Positions 1-6,855 of a stretch of 22,726 nucleotides of DNA are shown in pieces; position 1 is the stretch's first letter, and every line of letters starts with the position of its first letter. The notes below the pieces were generated by a model. That model saw nothing but the letters and a program-made list of their open reading frames with translations, did not search any database and had not been told where the DNA came from. This stretch comes from an uncultured Oscillospiraceae bacterium. GTDB taxonomy: Bacteria; Bacillota_A; Clostridia; Oscillospirales; Oscillospiraceae. The position numbers and the translations under genes are program-made. The stretch is taken from the NCBI GenBank assembly GCA_900769845.1, contig CAAGIF010000006.1, positions 1-22,726 of the forward strand, written 5' to 3'.

Positions 1-68
1 GCAATCAGAATAACAACCAGAACCGCAGCCAGAACAACAACCAGAACAGCAATCAGAACAACCGCTGA
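1..68 (+). CDS. 3' end of an unidentified gene with Asn/Gln-rich tail (partial)
   Basis: The third frame from the left edge is open from base 3 to a TGA at 66-68. It encodes 21 residues that are almost entirely Asn and Gln with single Arg and Ser residues, built from near-repeats of AAC/CAG/AAT codons. It is followed after 4 bases by a strong terminator, as expected for a real gene end. The tail is low-complexity, so no function can be assigned; the body of the gene lies outside the window. Confidence 0.6.
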   Translation, partial: NQNNNQNRSQNNNQNSNQNNR

Positions 69-72
69 TAAC

Positions 73-101
73 AAAAAGGACGCCCAATCGGCGTCCTTTT
101 T
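73..101. terminator. Bidirectional intrinsic terminator
   Basis: A 12-bp perfect stem (73-84 with 90-101) surrounds a 5-base loop. It has A5 on the left and T5 on the right, so it can end both the partial + gene at 1-68 and the convergent exonuclease gene. Confidence 0.85.
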
Positions 102-1089
102 ATGTTTCTTTTCCGGTATCCGGCGTGTTTTTTCTTCTTCTGCGGCGGCGGGATGTCCTGGTATCCTCGGGATCCGCCTTTTCCGCCCGGCGGGCATAGG
201 CCTCGGCAGCCTCACTGGTAGCTTCATAGGTCAACCTACTCACCCGAACCAAACCGTCCTGCTGCTGGGACAGCCGCACCCGGATCAAAAACTTTCCATG
301 TTCCGGGCAAGTGGCAAGATCCATATACCGGTGTCCCGGCTGGGCAAACCACCGGGAACCCAACATTCTGCCATCGCAGACAGGACATCTGTTCTCCTCC
401 CCTGCCATGGCGTTCAGCGCGGTTCTTTTGTCAGCAAAATCGTAGTAAACCTGCCGGCAGATACAGCCGGGCAGTTCTGCCCCGTGGAAGCCGTTTTCAT
501 GGCTTTTCAGGGCTTGTTCATATTCAGCCGCGCCCTTTTTCAGATCCAGCCTGGCGCAGATCAGCGCAGTGTGGTAAGCATCGCCAAGGGCATCATGGGC
601 GGGTCGCGTAGCTTCGATCTCAAAAATCTCCATGGCGGTTTTCAGCGCCTTTTGAGCAGTGGAGCCATCGGTCTGGGCATTGAAGATCATCTGAGCATTG
701 TACCATTTCCCGGTCCATTCCGTTTCCAGCCCATGCAATTGAAGATTCTCCCGCAGAATTCCGATATCATCAAAGCCCCAGGTCAGAAACACGATATCCT
801 CGCCGCACCAGGAACGAAACTGCTCCATAGCATAGGCAAAAGGTACGCCCTCCTCCTTCAGCCGGGACTCCTTGATACCCGTCAGCTTGCTGACCCGACG
901 GTTCAGATGGCGGTAGTATTTGGGTTTGATCATAATTTGGAATTCATCCGCAACCTGCTGATCCTCGGTCACCCGGACAGCGCCGATCTGAATGATCTCA
1001 CCGCGGATCTGCACCGGCAGAACCTTCCGTGAGGAAGGTGATCCCGGCCAGGGCTGATTCCATTCCATATCCAAAACAATATAATCCAT
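100..1089 (-). CDS. DEDDh 3'-5' exonuclease with C-terminal zinc-ribbon-like segment
   Basis: This 329-residue protein starts with the ExoI motif of the DEDD exonuclease family, Asp7-x-Glu9 within IVLDMEWNQ. It has a central Asp at 107/108 (WGFDD) and the ExoIII motif His165-x4-Asp170, so all DEDDh metal/catalytic positions appear present. It should remove nucleotides from 3' ends of RNA or DNA in the cytoplasm; KapD-like exonucleases of Firmicutes are the nearest family I recognise. After the exonuclease domain a C-x2-C (235, 238) and C-x2-H (261, 264) arrangement looks like a zinc ribbon. The protein ends in a run of about six arginines, suggesting nucleic-acid contact. An AGAGG ribosome binding site precedes the ATG at 1089. 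It appears monocistronic. The substrate is unknown. Confidence 0.8.
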   Translation of the reverse strand: MDYIVLDMEWNQPWPGSPSSRKVLPVQIRGEIIQIGAVRVTEDQQVADEFQIMIKPKYYRHLNRRVSKLTGIKESRLKEEGVPFAYAMEQFRSWCGEDIVFLTWGFDDIGILRENLQLHGLETEWTGKWYNAQMIFNAQTDGSTAQKALKTAMEIFEIEATRPAHDALGDAYHTALICARLDLKKGAAEYEQALKSHENGFHGAELPGCICRQVYYDFADKRTALNAMAGEENRCPVCDGRMLGSRWFAQPGHRYMDLATCPEHGKFLIRVRLSQQQDGLVRVSRLTYEATSEAAEAYARRAEKADPEDTRTSRRRRRRKNTPDTGKET

Positions 1090-1121
1090 TGCGAAAACCT
1101 CTGTTCGTAGTCCTTCTAAAT

Positions 1122-1151
1122 ATCATACCACACACCCCGGGCTTCTGTAAA
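1122..1151 (-). promoter_or_regulatory. Sigma-A promoter of the exonuclease gene
   Basis: On the minus strand a -35 TTTACA (1146-1151) and a -10 TATGAT (1122-1127) are separated by 18 bases, about 30 bases before the start codon. Confidence 0.6.
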
Positions 1152-1181
1152 CAAAAATTTAAAACCGAAACCTTACTTCGC

Positions 1182-1212
1182 AAAAATACCGGAGTGCCGA
1201 AGCACTCCGGTA
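1182..1212 (-). terminator. Terminator of nagB
   Basis: An 11-bp stem (1187-1197 with 1202-1212) closes a CGAA/TTCG tetraloop and is followed by T5 on the minus strand. It lies 15 bases after the nagB stop codon. Confidence 0.85.
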
Positions 1213-1227
1213 AACTATCTTTCCAGA

Positions 1228-1959
1228 TTACAGATCCAGCAGGGACAGAGCTTCCTCGTCTGCAACCAGGGTGAAGTCGGGATGCAGCTGCAGAATGGAT
1301 GCGGGGACATTGGGGTCAACGGGACCGGTCAGCGCTTCCTTGACCGCCCATGCCTTGTTCTTGCCGATGGCGACCATCAGAACCTTCTTGGCCTGCATAA
1401 TGCCCCAGATGCCCATGGTATAGGCCTGCTTGGGAACATCGTCGCGGGTTTCAAAGAAACGAGCATTAGCGTCGATGGTGGACTCAGCCAGCTTGACGCA
1501 ATGGGTGCCGGGGATAAACACGGTGTCGGGCTCGTTAAAGCCGATGTGACCGTTGGGGCCCATGCCCAGCAGCTGCAGATCGGTGCCGCCCAGGGAAGCG
1601 ATCAGCTTGTCGTAGTTGCCGCATTCGGCATCGGGATCCTCAGTCAGACCGCTGGGAATATTGCAGTTTGCCTGATCGATATTCACATGGTCAAACAGGT
1701 TGTTACGCATAAAATAGGCATAGCTCTGGTCGTGATCCTTGCTCAGGCCCACATACTCGTCCAGATTGACTGTCTTGACATGAGAAAAGTCCAGCTCGCC
1801 GGCTTCGTACTTCTTGATCAATTCCTTATAAGTACCCACAGGGCTGCTGCCGGTTGCCAGGCCCAGTACGCAATCAGGTTTCAGGGTAACAACGGAAGCG
1901 ATAATATTGCCAGCCTTTACACTGACATCAGCATAATCTTTCGCGCGGATAAGTTTCAT
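1228..1959 (-). CDS. nagB: Glucosamine-6-phosphate deaminase
   Basis: This 243-residue cytoplasmic enzyme converts glucosamine 6-phosphate to fructose 6-phosphate and ammonia, feeding amino sugars into glycolysis. Family motifs are all visible: LGLATGSSP (residues 32-40, phosphate loop), TVNLDEYVGL with Asp67 as the likely general base, and NGHIGFNEP (136-144) with His138 and Glu143 of the active-site relay. Length fits the short NagB of Firmicutes. The frame is open a further 29 codons upstream. The ATG at 1959 is chosen because an AAGGGGAA ribosome binding site sits just before it, the family N-terminus begins there, and the promoter lies within the upstream extension. No nagA is adjacent, so the gene stands alone, divergent from an ECF S component. 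Confidence 0.95.
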   Translation of the reverse strand: MKLIRAKDYADVSVKAGNIIASVVTLKPDCVLGLATGSSPVGTYKELIKKYEAGELDFSHVKTVNLDEYVGLSKDHDQSYAYFMRNNLFDHVNIDQANCNIPSGLTEDPDAECGNYDKLIASLGGTDLQLLGMGPNGHIGFNEPDTVFIPGTHCVKLAESTIDANARFFETRDDVPKQAYTMGIWGIMQAKKVLMVAIGKNKAWAVKEALTGPVDPNVPASILQLHPDFTLVADEEALSLLDL

Positions 1960-2010
1960 AACAGAGTTCCCCTTTCGAGTAATTGATTTTTGCTGGAAGA
2001 TACTATCCAC

Positions 2011-2039
2011 AGTATAGCACCATTTCATTTTTCTGTACA
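2011..2039 (-). promoter_or_regulatory. Promoter of nagB
   Basis: On the minus strand -35 TGTACA (2034-2039) and -10 TATACT (2011-2016) are 17 bases apart. The -35 box is itself part of the left arm of a large inverted repeat (2028-2068). Confidence 0.65.
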
Positions 2040-2068
2040 GTACCATTTTGCAAAATTGTACAGAAAAA
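2028..2068. repeat. Inverted repeat, candidate operator for nagB
   Basis: Perfect 12-base arms TTTTTCTGTACA (2028-2039) and TGTACAGAAAAA (2057-2068) are separated by 17 bases that contain a second perfect 12-base palindrome, ATTTTGCAAAAT (2045-2056). The left arm overlaps the nagB -35 box. The position suits a repressor or activator site; the protein is unknown. It does not match the DasR/NagR consensus as I know it. Confidence 0.55.
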
Positions 2069-2147
2069 ACTGCTTATCCAGGCTTTCGTTTCTTGTTCTG
2101 GCATTATTTTATATTTGCATTTTGGTAATGTATTTATGGTCAGTTTG

Positions 2148-2156
2148 TGATATAAT
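2148..2156 (+). promoter_or_regulatory. Extended -10 promoter of the ECF S component
   Basis: A perfect TATAAT (2151-2156) is preceded by TGA, an extended -10. No convincing -35 is seen at 17 bases. The start codon follows 29 bases later. Confidence 0.5.
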
Positions 2157-2185
2157 GGGTTAAAATCCATTGTGGAGGCTCTCCT

Positions 2186-2755
2186 ATGAAGCTGGATAAA
2201 ACTTTCACCACCCGAAAGATCGTAATGACCGGTCTGCTTGCCGCGCTGACCGCCGTGGGTTCTGCCCTTCGGATTACCATGCCCCTGACGATCGCAGGAA
2301 CAACATCCTTTCATCTGGGTAATATTATGTGCGCCCTGTCAGGAATCCTGCTGGGTCCCTGGCTGGGAGGACTGGCTGCCGGTCTCGGCTCTGCCATATA
2401 TGATATGTTCAATCCCCTTTACATCAGCGAATGCTGGATGACCTTTCTGATGAAGGGCGCATACGGACTGGCTGCGGGTCTTGTAATTCATCTGATCAAA
2501 AAGGACTGGGGATATATAGCCGCGACTGCAGCCGCCTTGACCGGCGCTCTCAGTTATGCCTGCCTGTATCTTGCCAAGAGCTATTTTTACGGCGGCAGGC
2601 TGCTGGCAGGATTGAGCAGTGAGAGCGCCTGGCTGGTGGTTCTGGATAAGATTCCCGCCACCGTATTTAACGGTGCTGTGGCTGTGATCTTCGCCCCGGT
2701 TCTCGCCGTCGCCATCCGCTCCGCATTGAAGAAGAACCGTTTGTATCCCATATAA
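2186..2755 (+). CDS. ECF transporter substrate-binding (S) component, vitamin-type
   Basis: This 189-residue, highly hydrophobic protein has about six membrane segments. Its N-terminal pattern (basic start, TRKIVMTGLLAALTAVGSALR, then FHLGNIMCALSGILLGPWLGGLAAGLGSAIYD) is typical of energy-coupling-factor S components. These capture a vitamin or similar small solute and dock onto a shared EcfA/EcfA'/EcfT module, which is not in this window. Size fits the family (170-200 residues). The GGAGG at 2174-2178 sits 7 bases before the ATG. The gene is monocistronic, between its own extended -10 promoter and a terminator. No riboswitch is evident in the short leader, so the substrate cannot be guessed from regulation. 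Family assignment is firm; the specificity is not known. Confidence 0.85.
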   Translation: MKLDKTFTTRKIVMTGLLAALTAVGSALRITMPLTIAGTTSFHLGNIMCALSGILLGPWLGGLAAGLGSAIYDMFNPLYISECWMTFLMKGAYGLAAGLVIHLIKKDWGYIAATAAALTGALSYACLYLAKSYFYGGRLLAGLSSESAWLVVLDKIPATVFNGAVAVIFAPVLAVAIRSALKKNRLYPI

Positions 2756-2765
2756 TTTTCCTGCC

Positions 2766-2793
2766 GGGCCGCCTGATGGCGGCCCTTTTATTT
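2766..2793 (+). terminator. Terminator of the ECF S component gene
   Basis: An 8-bp GC-only stem (2766-2773 with 2778-2785) with a TGAT loop is followed by TTTTATTT, 10 bases after the stop. Confidence 0.85.
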
Positions 2794-2857
2794 GCGAAAT
2801 ATTCACATTTTCTCCCCTGGGATATGCTATACTGAGGGCATAAAGGGAGGAATCGCA

Positions 2858-3742
2858 ATGTCACTGCAATCTGTACTTATGAGACTTACCGCATCTGCAA
2901 GCGACCGCAGGCGGGATTCCTGGATTCCCCTTCCCCAGGGGATTACCGAATGCCGGAATATTGCCTACGAAAGTCACGGAAAATGGAGTCTTTTGGATGT
3001 CTATTACCCCCAGAATGCAACCGCGCCGCTGCCTACCGTCGTCAGCATACACGGCGGCGGATATGTGTACGGTACCAAGGAGACCTACCGCCGCTACGGC
3101 ATGGACATGGCCCGCCGGGGCTTTGCATTCGTGAATTTCAACTACCGCCTCGCTCCCAAATGGAAATTCCCCGCCCCGTTGTGGGATACCAATGCTGTGA
3201 TGAACTGGATCTGCGCGAACGCTGCCCGGTATCATCTTGATCCCCAGCGGATCATTCTCATCGGCGATTCTGCCGGCGCCCAGCTTGCCAGCCAGTACGC
3301 CGCTATCGTTGCCAACCCTGTATACGCAGCCAAATTCCACATGGCGGTACCGCCGATCACCATCCGGGCATTGGGGCTAAACTGCGGTATGTATGACCCT
3401 ACGGAGTTTCTTCAGGGACGGCGCAGGGGCATCGTTTTGGACTACCTTGGCAGAGATATTTCTGCCGGGGATCCCCGCTTGGATATTCTGGGCGCCATCG
3501 ATGGCCGGTACCCCCCGGCATTTCTGACTACCTCCTGCCATGATTATTTGTGGGAACATACCGAACCCATGTACCGGTTCCTTACAGAAAAAGGCATCCG
3601 GGCAGAATGGAAATGCTACGGCAGTGAAGCAGACAAAGCTGTCGGACATATATTCCACATCAATGTAACCCATCCGGAGGCAATCCGCTGCAATGATGAC
3701 AGCGCCGCATTTTTCCGCAGGCGTCTGGAAGAATCCGTCTGA
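2858..3742 (+). CDS. Alpha/beta hydrolase, HGGG-type esterase/lipase
   Basis: This 294-residue protein has the oxyanion-hole motif HGGG (65-68) and the nucleophile elbow GDSAG (136-140, Ser138) of the hormone-sensitive-lipase/BD-FAE type. Asp229 (SCHDYLW) and His264 (VGHIFH) complete a likely triad. It should hydrolyse carboxylic esters. There is no signal peptide, so it is cytoplasmic; the substrate is unknown. The frame is open further upstream, but the ATG at 2858 is chosen because AGGGAGG (2844-2850) precedes it and a -10-like TATACT lies at 2828-2833. A second, differently built hydrolase follows with its own promoter, so the two are not clearly one operon. Confidence 0.85.
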   Translation: MSLQSVLMRLTASASDRRRDSWIPLPQGITECRNIAYESHGKWSLLDVYYPQNATAPLPTVVSIHGGGYVYGTKETYRRYGMDMARRGFAFVNFNYRLAPKWKFPAPLWDTNAVMNWICANAARYHLDPQRIILIGDSAGAQLASQYAAIVANPVYAAKFHMAVPPITIRALGLNCGMYDPTEFLQGRRRGIVLDYLGRDISAGDPRLDILGAIDGRYPPAFLTTSCHDYLWEHTEPMYRFLTEKGIRAEWKCYGSEADKAVGHIFHINVTHPEAIRCNDDSAAFFRRRLEESV

Positions 3743-3749
3743 ATTTGTC

Positions 3750-3778
3750 TTGTGATTTTTCCTGCGGTGTTGTATAAT
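3750..3778 (+). promoter_or_regulatory. Promoter of the second hydrolase
   Basis: -35 TTGTGA (3750-3755) and -10 TATAAT (3773-3778) are 17 bases apart, downstream of the first hydrolase stop and 54 bases before the next ATG. Confidence 0.65.
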
Positions 3779-3831
3779 CAAAGCAGAACACAGCGAATGG
3801 TTAACCGGACTATGCAGAAGGTGGTATATTT

Positions 3832-4461
3832 ATGAAGATAATCCGCAATACCGATCCCGACAGTATTTTCCCCTACATCGCCTATGTTCCCGATAATCCC
3901 GGTGAGTGCCCCGGACTGATCATCCAGCTCCACGGTGCCGGAGAGCGGGGCGAGGGCGGCGCAGATTTAGAGGACGTGCTGATCCACGGTTTTTCCAAAA
4001 TCGCCACAGACGACAACCTGAAAAACTGCGTCCTCGTAATGCCCCAATGTCCCCGGAATACCTTTTGGGTGGCTAAAATTGAATCTTTGGAAAAGTTTAT
4101 TCACCAAATTATCCACCGTTTCCATGCCGACCGTAACCGGATCTGTCTGTGCGGTCTGAGTATGGGCGGATTCGGAACCTGGTACGCCGCTATGGCATAC
4201 CCGGATCTGTTCGCCGCCATTGCTCCCTGCTGCGGCGGCGGAATGGCGTGGAATGCCGGCGTATTGAAAATGCCGGTCTGGGCCTTCCACGGAAAGGAAG
4301 ATACAACTGTATCTCCCCATCAGACTCTGGAAATGATCGATTCCTTGAAAGACCGCAACTCAAATTTCCGATACACGCTGTATGACGGCGTTGGTCATGA
4401 TTCCTGGAAATACGCTTTCTCGGAAGAATTACTCCAATGGCTTTTAGCGCAACATAAATAA
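3832..4461 (+). CDS. Alpha/beta hydrolase, predicted peptidase/phospholipase-carboxylesterase type
   Basis: This 209-residue protein has HGAGERG near residues 34-40 as oxyanion loop, the nucleophile elbow GLSMGG (108-113, Ser110), Asp157 in FHGKEDTTV, and His189 in GVGHDSW: a complete Ser-Asp-His triad. The arrangement matches compact dienelactone-hydrolase/prolyl-oligopeptidase-like hydrolases often named predicted peptidase (COG4099 type). It lacks a signal peptide, so it is cytoplasmic. The ribosome binding site AAGGTGG precedes the ATG at 3832, and a -35/-10 pair lies just upstream. It shares fold but not obvious close sequence with the preceding hydrolase. The substrate (ester, peptide or acylated sugar) cannot be told from sequence. 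Confidence 0.8.
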   Translation: MKIIRNTDPDSIFPYIAYVPDNPGECPGLIIQLHGAGERGEGGADLEDVLIHGFSKIATDDNLKNCVLVMPQCPRNTFWVAKIESLEKFIHQIIHRFHADRNRICLCGLSMGGFGTWYAAMAYPDLFAAIAPCCGGGMAWNAGVLKMPVWAFHGKEDTTVSPHQTLEMIDSLKDRNSNFRYTLYDGVGHDSWKYAFSEELLQWLLAQHK

Positions 4462-4468
4462 GAAAAAC

Positions 4469-4514
4469 GCCCTCGACCGCCGCGGCATTCCGCAGCCGGT
4501 CGAGGGCTTTTATT
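4469..4514. terminator. Bidirectional terminator between hydrolase and symporter genes
   Basis: An 11-bp perfect stem (4469-4479 with 4497-4507) with an internal GC-rich loop has AAAAA on the left and TTTTATTA on the right. It serves the converging genes ending at 4461 and 4529. Confidence 0.85.
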
Positions 4515-4528
4515 ATATGGAATGGGAA

Positions 4529-5968
4529 TTATGCTTCTTCTGTCCAAACGTTTTCGGGAACATTGGCGTAGCGCTTCTTAAATATCTTTCTGCGGAACAG
4601 ATACACAGAGTATACAGACCACAGCAGGAAGAAGATACCGCAGGCAATCGCAGCATTGGTTAGTGATTTCCCTGCAAAGCTCAGCAGAAGCAGCAGCGGG
4701 GCAATCATGACCATAGCCGGGAAATTGGACAGGATATACAGGCTGGAAACAGGGGTACGCAGACCGGGGTCCACTTCCTTCATAAGGATCATGCCATTGG
4801 ATGCCGTACCGGTCAGGGTGCCAAAGCACATCAGGAAGAACTCGTGTTCCATGCCCTTGAAGCACTCACGGGCAACCAGCCGAATGTAAACATAGGTAAT
4901 CACCGTTCCCACCACACTGAGAAGTACAATGGGCAGGATGTAGTTTTTAATGTCGCTGATCTCAATGGCAGAAACACCGGCAACGATCATCAGATCGAAG
5001 GCAAAGCCGGAAATCCGGTCCATCTGGTAGTTGTTGATGTACTCCCGGTGCATCAGATTGTTCTTGCGAAGCTGCTTGACCACAAATTTAATCAGCATAG
5101 CCGCCAGGGACGCCCAGAGGAAATTGAAACCCCAGGCGATGCTGTTGGTAAAATCAGAGATCACGCCCAGCAGGCACATAAACCCGAAGGACAGCGCATA
5201 GGCCAGAGCCACAAAACCGGTCTGCAGGGTGAATTTATCCACAGACTCGTTGTCGGGGATCTCGTCGCCGTTGGGATTGGTCTGATCCACCAGCTCATCA
5301 GAAGCTCTGGCATTGCGGATCTGCAGATCGCCACGTTTCTTGAAAACATTGATGTGCAGCACGCCAAACACGGATGCCACCACAAAACCGATGGAAGCAA
5401 GCGACAGACCAAAGCTGCCGTTACCGGCAAACTGGGCGGCGGGAGTATTGGTGAAGTTGATATCCCAGCTCAATGCGTTGCCGGGGCCCTGACCGTATGC
5501 CAGAGGCAGGATCAAACCGCAGATATAGGAAACCACCTTGTCCCCATGACGGGTCAGCAGGAATAGAATCAATGTAATTCCCAGTCCCACAAAGGCCTGC
5601 AGCATATAAGTGCCGCCCTGCAGCGCGCCGAATTCGATCACCTGGGCAGGATTGGTTTTATGGGCGCTTTTTTCCGTTTTCAGAGACATTGCCGCAAAAC
5701 CAATGGCGAGACAGTGATAGGTGATGACCTGCATAAGCCGATTATCAACCGGCGCAAAGCCAAACTGTTTGGCAATTATATTCATCACCAGCAGCAGAGC
5801 ACCGCCAAGGAGCGCCGAAGGGATCAGGCATTTCCGGAACAGAGGCACCGTCCGGCGAAGGATATTGCCCAGCACCAGAAAGAGCAGCAGAAGGCCAAGC
5901 TGCACCATAAATCCCCATACAGCGCCATAATTCGCAAGCGTAAAATCCCAGCTTGAAGCGTAGTCCAT
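4529..5968 (-). CDS. Sodium/glutamate symporter (GltS) family permease
   Basis: This 479-residue polytopic membrane protein has about ten or more hydrophobic helices. Helix-breaking stretches such as GTLTGTASNGM recall the re-entrant loops of the GltS (ESS) family, which imports glutamate with sodium. It is longer than E. coli GltS (401 residues), mainly through a polar cytoplasmic loop near the middle (DQTNPNGDEIPDNESVDK). The frame stays open to 6181, but the ATG at 5968 is chosen because a perfect consensus promoter lies at 6002-6030, inside the upstream extension, and a GGAG motif precedes this ATG. It is monocistronic. The family is fairly sure; glutamate as substrate is an inference. 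Confidence 0.75.
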   Translation of the reverse strand: MDYASSWDFTLANYGAVWGFMVQLGLLLLFLVLGNILRRTVPLFRKCLIPSALLGGALLLVMNIIAKQFGFAPVDNRLMQVITYHCLAIGFAAMSLKTEKSAHKTNPAQVIEFGALQGGTYMLQAFVGLGITLILFLLTRHGDKVVSYICGLILPLAYGQGPGNALSWDINFTNTPAAQFAGNGSFGLSLASIGFVVASVFGVLHINVFKKRGDLQIRNARASDELVDQTNPNGDEIPDNESVDKFTLQTGFVALAYALSFGFMCLLGVISDFTNSIAWGFNFLWASLAAMLIKFVVKQLRKNNLMHREYINNYQMDRISGFAFDLMIVAGVSAIEISDIKNYILPIVLLSVVGTVITYVYIRLVARECFKGMEHEFFLMCFGTLTGTASNGMILMKEVDPGLRTPVSSLYILSNFPAMVMIAPLLLLLSFAGKSLTNAAIACGIFFLLWSVYSVYLFRRKIFKKRYANVPENVWTEEA

Positions 5969-6001
5969 AGATATCAACTCCGTTTTGCAAATATTGCAAT
6001 A

Positions 6002-6030
6002 ATTATACTCTTTGTCAAGTTTTTTGTCAA
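6002..6030 (-). promoter_or_regulatory. Perfect consensus sigma-A promoter of the symporter
   Basis: On the minus strand TTGACA (6025-6030) and TATAAT (6002-6007) are separated by exactly 17 bases. A second TTGACA lies inside the spacer, 11 bases downstream of the first, giving a tandem TTGACA repeat. Confidence 0.85.
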
Positions 6031-6220
6031 TTAAAAAGGAATTATGTTGAAAGACTGTTGGGAATCCAATAGCCTCAATCATCCCCTTCCTACGAAGAAC
6101 AAACGCCGCCTGAGGCAGATGCTCTCCTCTCCTGCAAACCAAATTGTTATCCGGCAAATCAGGACCATACTCCGGGACCATGTAATTCGTATTCCTTTAG
6201 AATCCAACTAAAGAAAAACC

Positions 6221-6249
6221 TTTACATTAAGACGGCAGTGCTATATGAT
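6221..6249 (+). promoter_or_regulatory. Promoter of the YcxB-like gene, shared box copy 1
   Basis: -35 TTTACA (6221-6226) and -10 TATGAT (6244-6249) have a 17-base spacer. The stretch TTTACATTAAGACGGC is repeated exactly at 7150-7165 in front of the next membrane gene. Confidence 0.75.
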
Positions 6250-6269
6250 ATTTATAGGAGGTGTAGCTT

Positions 6270-6815
6270 ATGTTATTCAAACTCAATATCAATCTTATTG
6301 AAGACGATTATTTAAACTTTAATAAGTTTCACTCATTTGAATCGATGCACGGCAAAAAACTGATTAACAAAACCCGCATTTTCTTTGTTCTCGCAATGAT
6401 AATTTTAGCAGCGCTTTTCCTTCTCGTAATGGGATTGACAGCATTTTCCATTACCTATGTAGCGCTACTACTACTGTTTACCTTGCTATATATGGTATTC
6501 TTCAAAAAGATATTAACCCGGAATGTAAAAACTCAGATAAAACACTTAAAGAAAGTAGGCAGATTACCATTTGATCCTGTATCAACTTTAGAGTTTCATG
6601 AGGATAAGATGGTTGAGATCACCCCATTACAGCGCACAGAACAAAGCTATTCCATTATCGAGCGGATATGTGTAGTTAAAAACCGCTATGTTGTTTTGTA
6701 TAAAAGTAGTGTTAGCGCTTACATATTACCAGTTACACAAATAGAGGCACAATTAAATCAAAAGGATTTTATAGATTTCCTTTCCCAAAAATGCACCAAT
6801 GTTGAATATTATTAA
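6270..6815 (+). CDS. YcxB-like membrane protein (two TM segments, PH-like C-terminal domain)
   Basis: This 181-residue protein has a polar N-terminus of about 45 residues, two adjacent membrane helices (about 47-67 and 69-88), a basic cytoplasmic stretch, and a C-terminal beta-rich domain of about 75 residues. The pattern ending in YVVLYKSSVSAYILPVTQI resembles the YcxB-like domain family. AGGAGG (6256-6261) gives a strong ribosome binding site. The gene is clearly richer in A+T than its neighbours, suggesting recent acquisition. It lies in the first copy of a duplicated unit, with the same promoter box and convergent spoVAC sequence as the gene at 7205. Function is unknown; a sensing or protective role at the membrane is only a guess. 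Confidence 0.75.
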   Translation: MLFKLNINLIEDDYLNFNKFHSFESMHGKKLINKTRIFFVLAMIILAALFLLVMGLTAFSITYVALLLLFTLLYMVFFKKILTRNVKTQIKHLKKVGRLPFDPVSTLEFHEDKMVEITPLQRTEQSYSIIERICVVKNRYVVLYKSSVSAYILPVTQIEAQLNQKDFIDFLSQKCTNVEYY

Positions 6816-6823
6816 CCTACGTA

Positions 6824-6853
6824 AAAAAGGCTTGCTGTTTGGCAAGCCTTTTT
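6824..6853. terminator. Bidirectional terminator after the YcxB-like gene
   Basis: A 12-bp stem (6824-6835 with 6842-6853) with a 6-base loop ends in T5, with A-tract on the left. The core GGCTTG/CAAGCC recurs in the equivalent terminator at 7657-7689. Confidence 0.85.
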
Positions 6854-6855
6854 CC

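Larger units (their letters stand above)
5969..6269. other. Intergenic region with divergent promoters and a gene-like remnant
   Basis: This 301-base gap holds the symporter promoter at its left end and the promoter of the next + gene at its right end. Between about 6035 and 6181 the minus strand has an open, protein-like stretch (contains DNNLVCRRGEHLPQAA and RRKGMIEAIGF) in frame with the symporter. It has no ribosome binding site and lies upstream of the symporter promoter. I do not recognise it; it may be the fossil of a lost gene or repeat. The right part (about 6165-6249) resembles the region at about 7095-7178. Confidence 0.5.

Noticed and set aside
298..1032. Long + strand open frame opposite the exonuclease gene (244 codons)
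   Set aside because: It lies wholly inside a gene with clear motifs, lacks a ribosome binding site, and its translation has no recognisable domain. Similar antisense frames opposite nagB, the symporter, the TraB-like, HAAS and metK genes were dropped for the same reason.
1960..2046. 29-codon upstream extension of nagB
   Set aside because: The promoter -10 and -35 lie inside it, and NagB homology and the AAGGGGAA site start at 1959.
2174..2184. Mini-hairpin GGAG-GCT-CTCC covering the ribosome binding site of the ECF S component
   Set aside because: Only 4 bp with a 3-base loop; too weak to claim regulation.
2858..4461. The two adjacent alpha/beta hydrolases as a duplication
   Set aside because: They share the fold and triad order, but oxyanion motifs (HGGG against HGAG), lengths and surrounding sequence differ, and each has its own promoter.
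5969..6181. N-terminal extension of the symporter up to 6181
   Set aside because: The frame is open, but it would contain the perfect TTGACA-N17-TATAAT promoter within its coding region, and the family-like start is at 5968.
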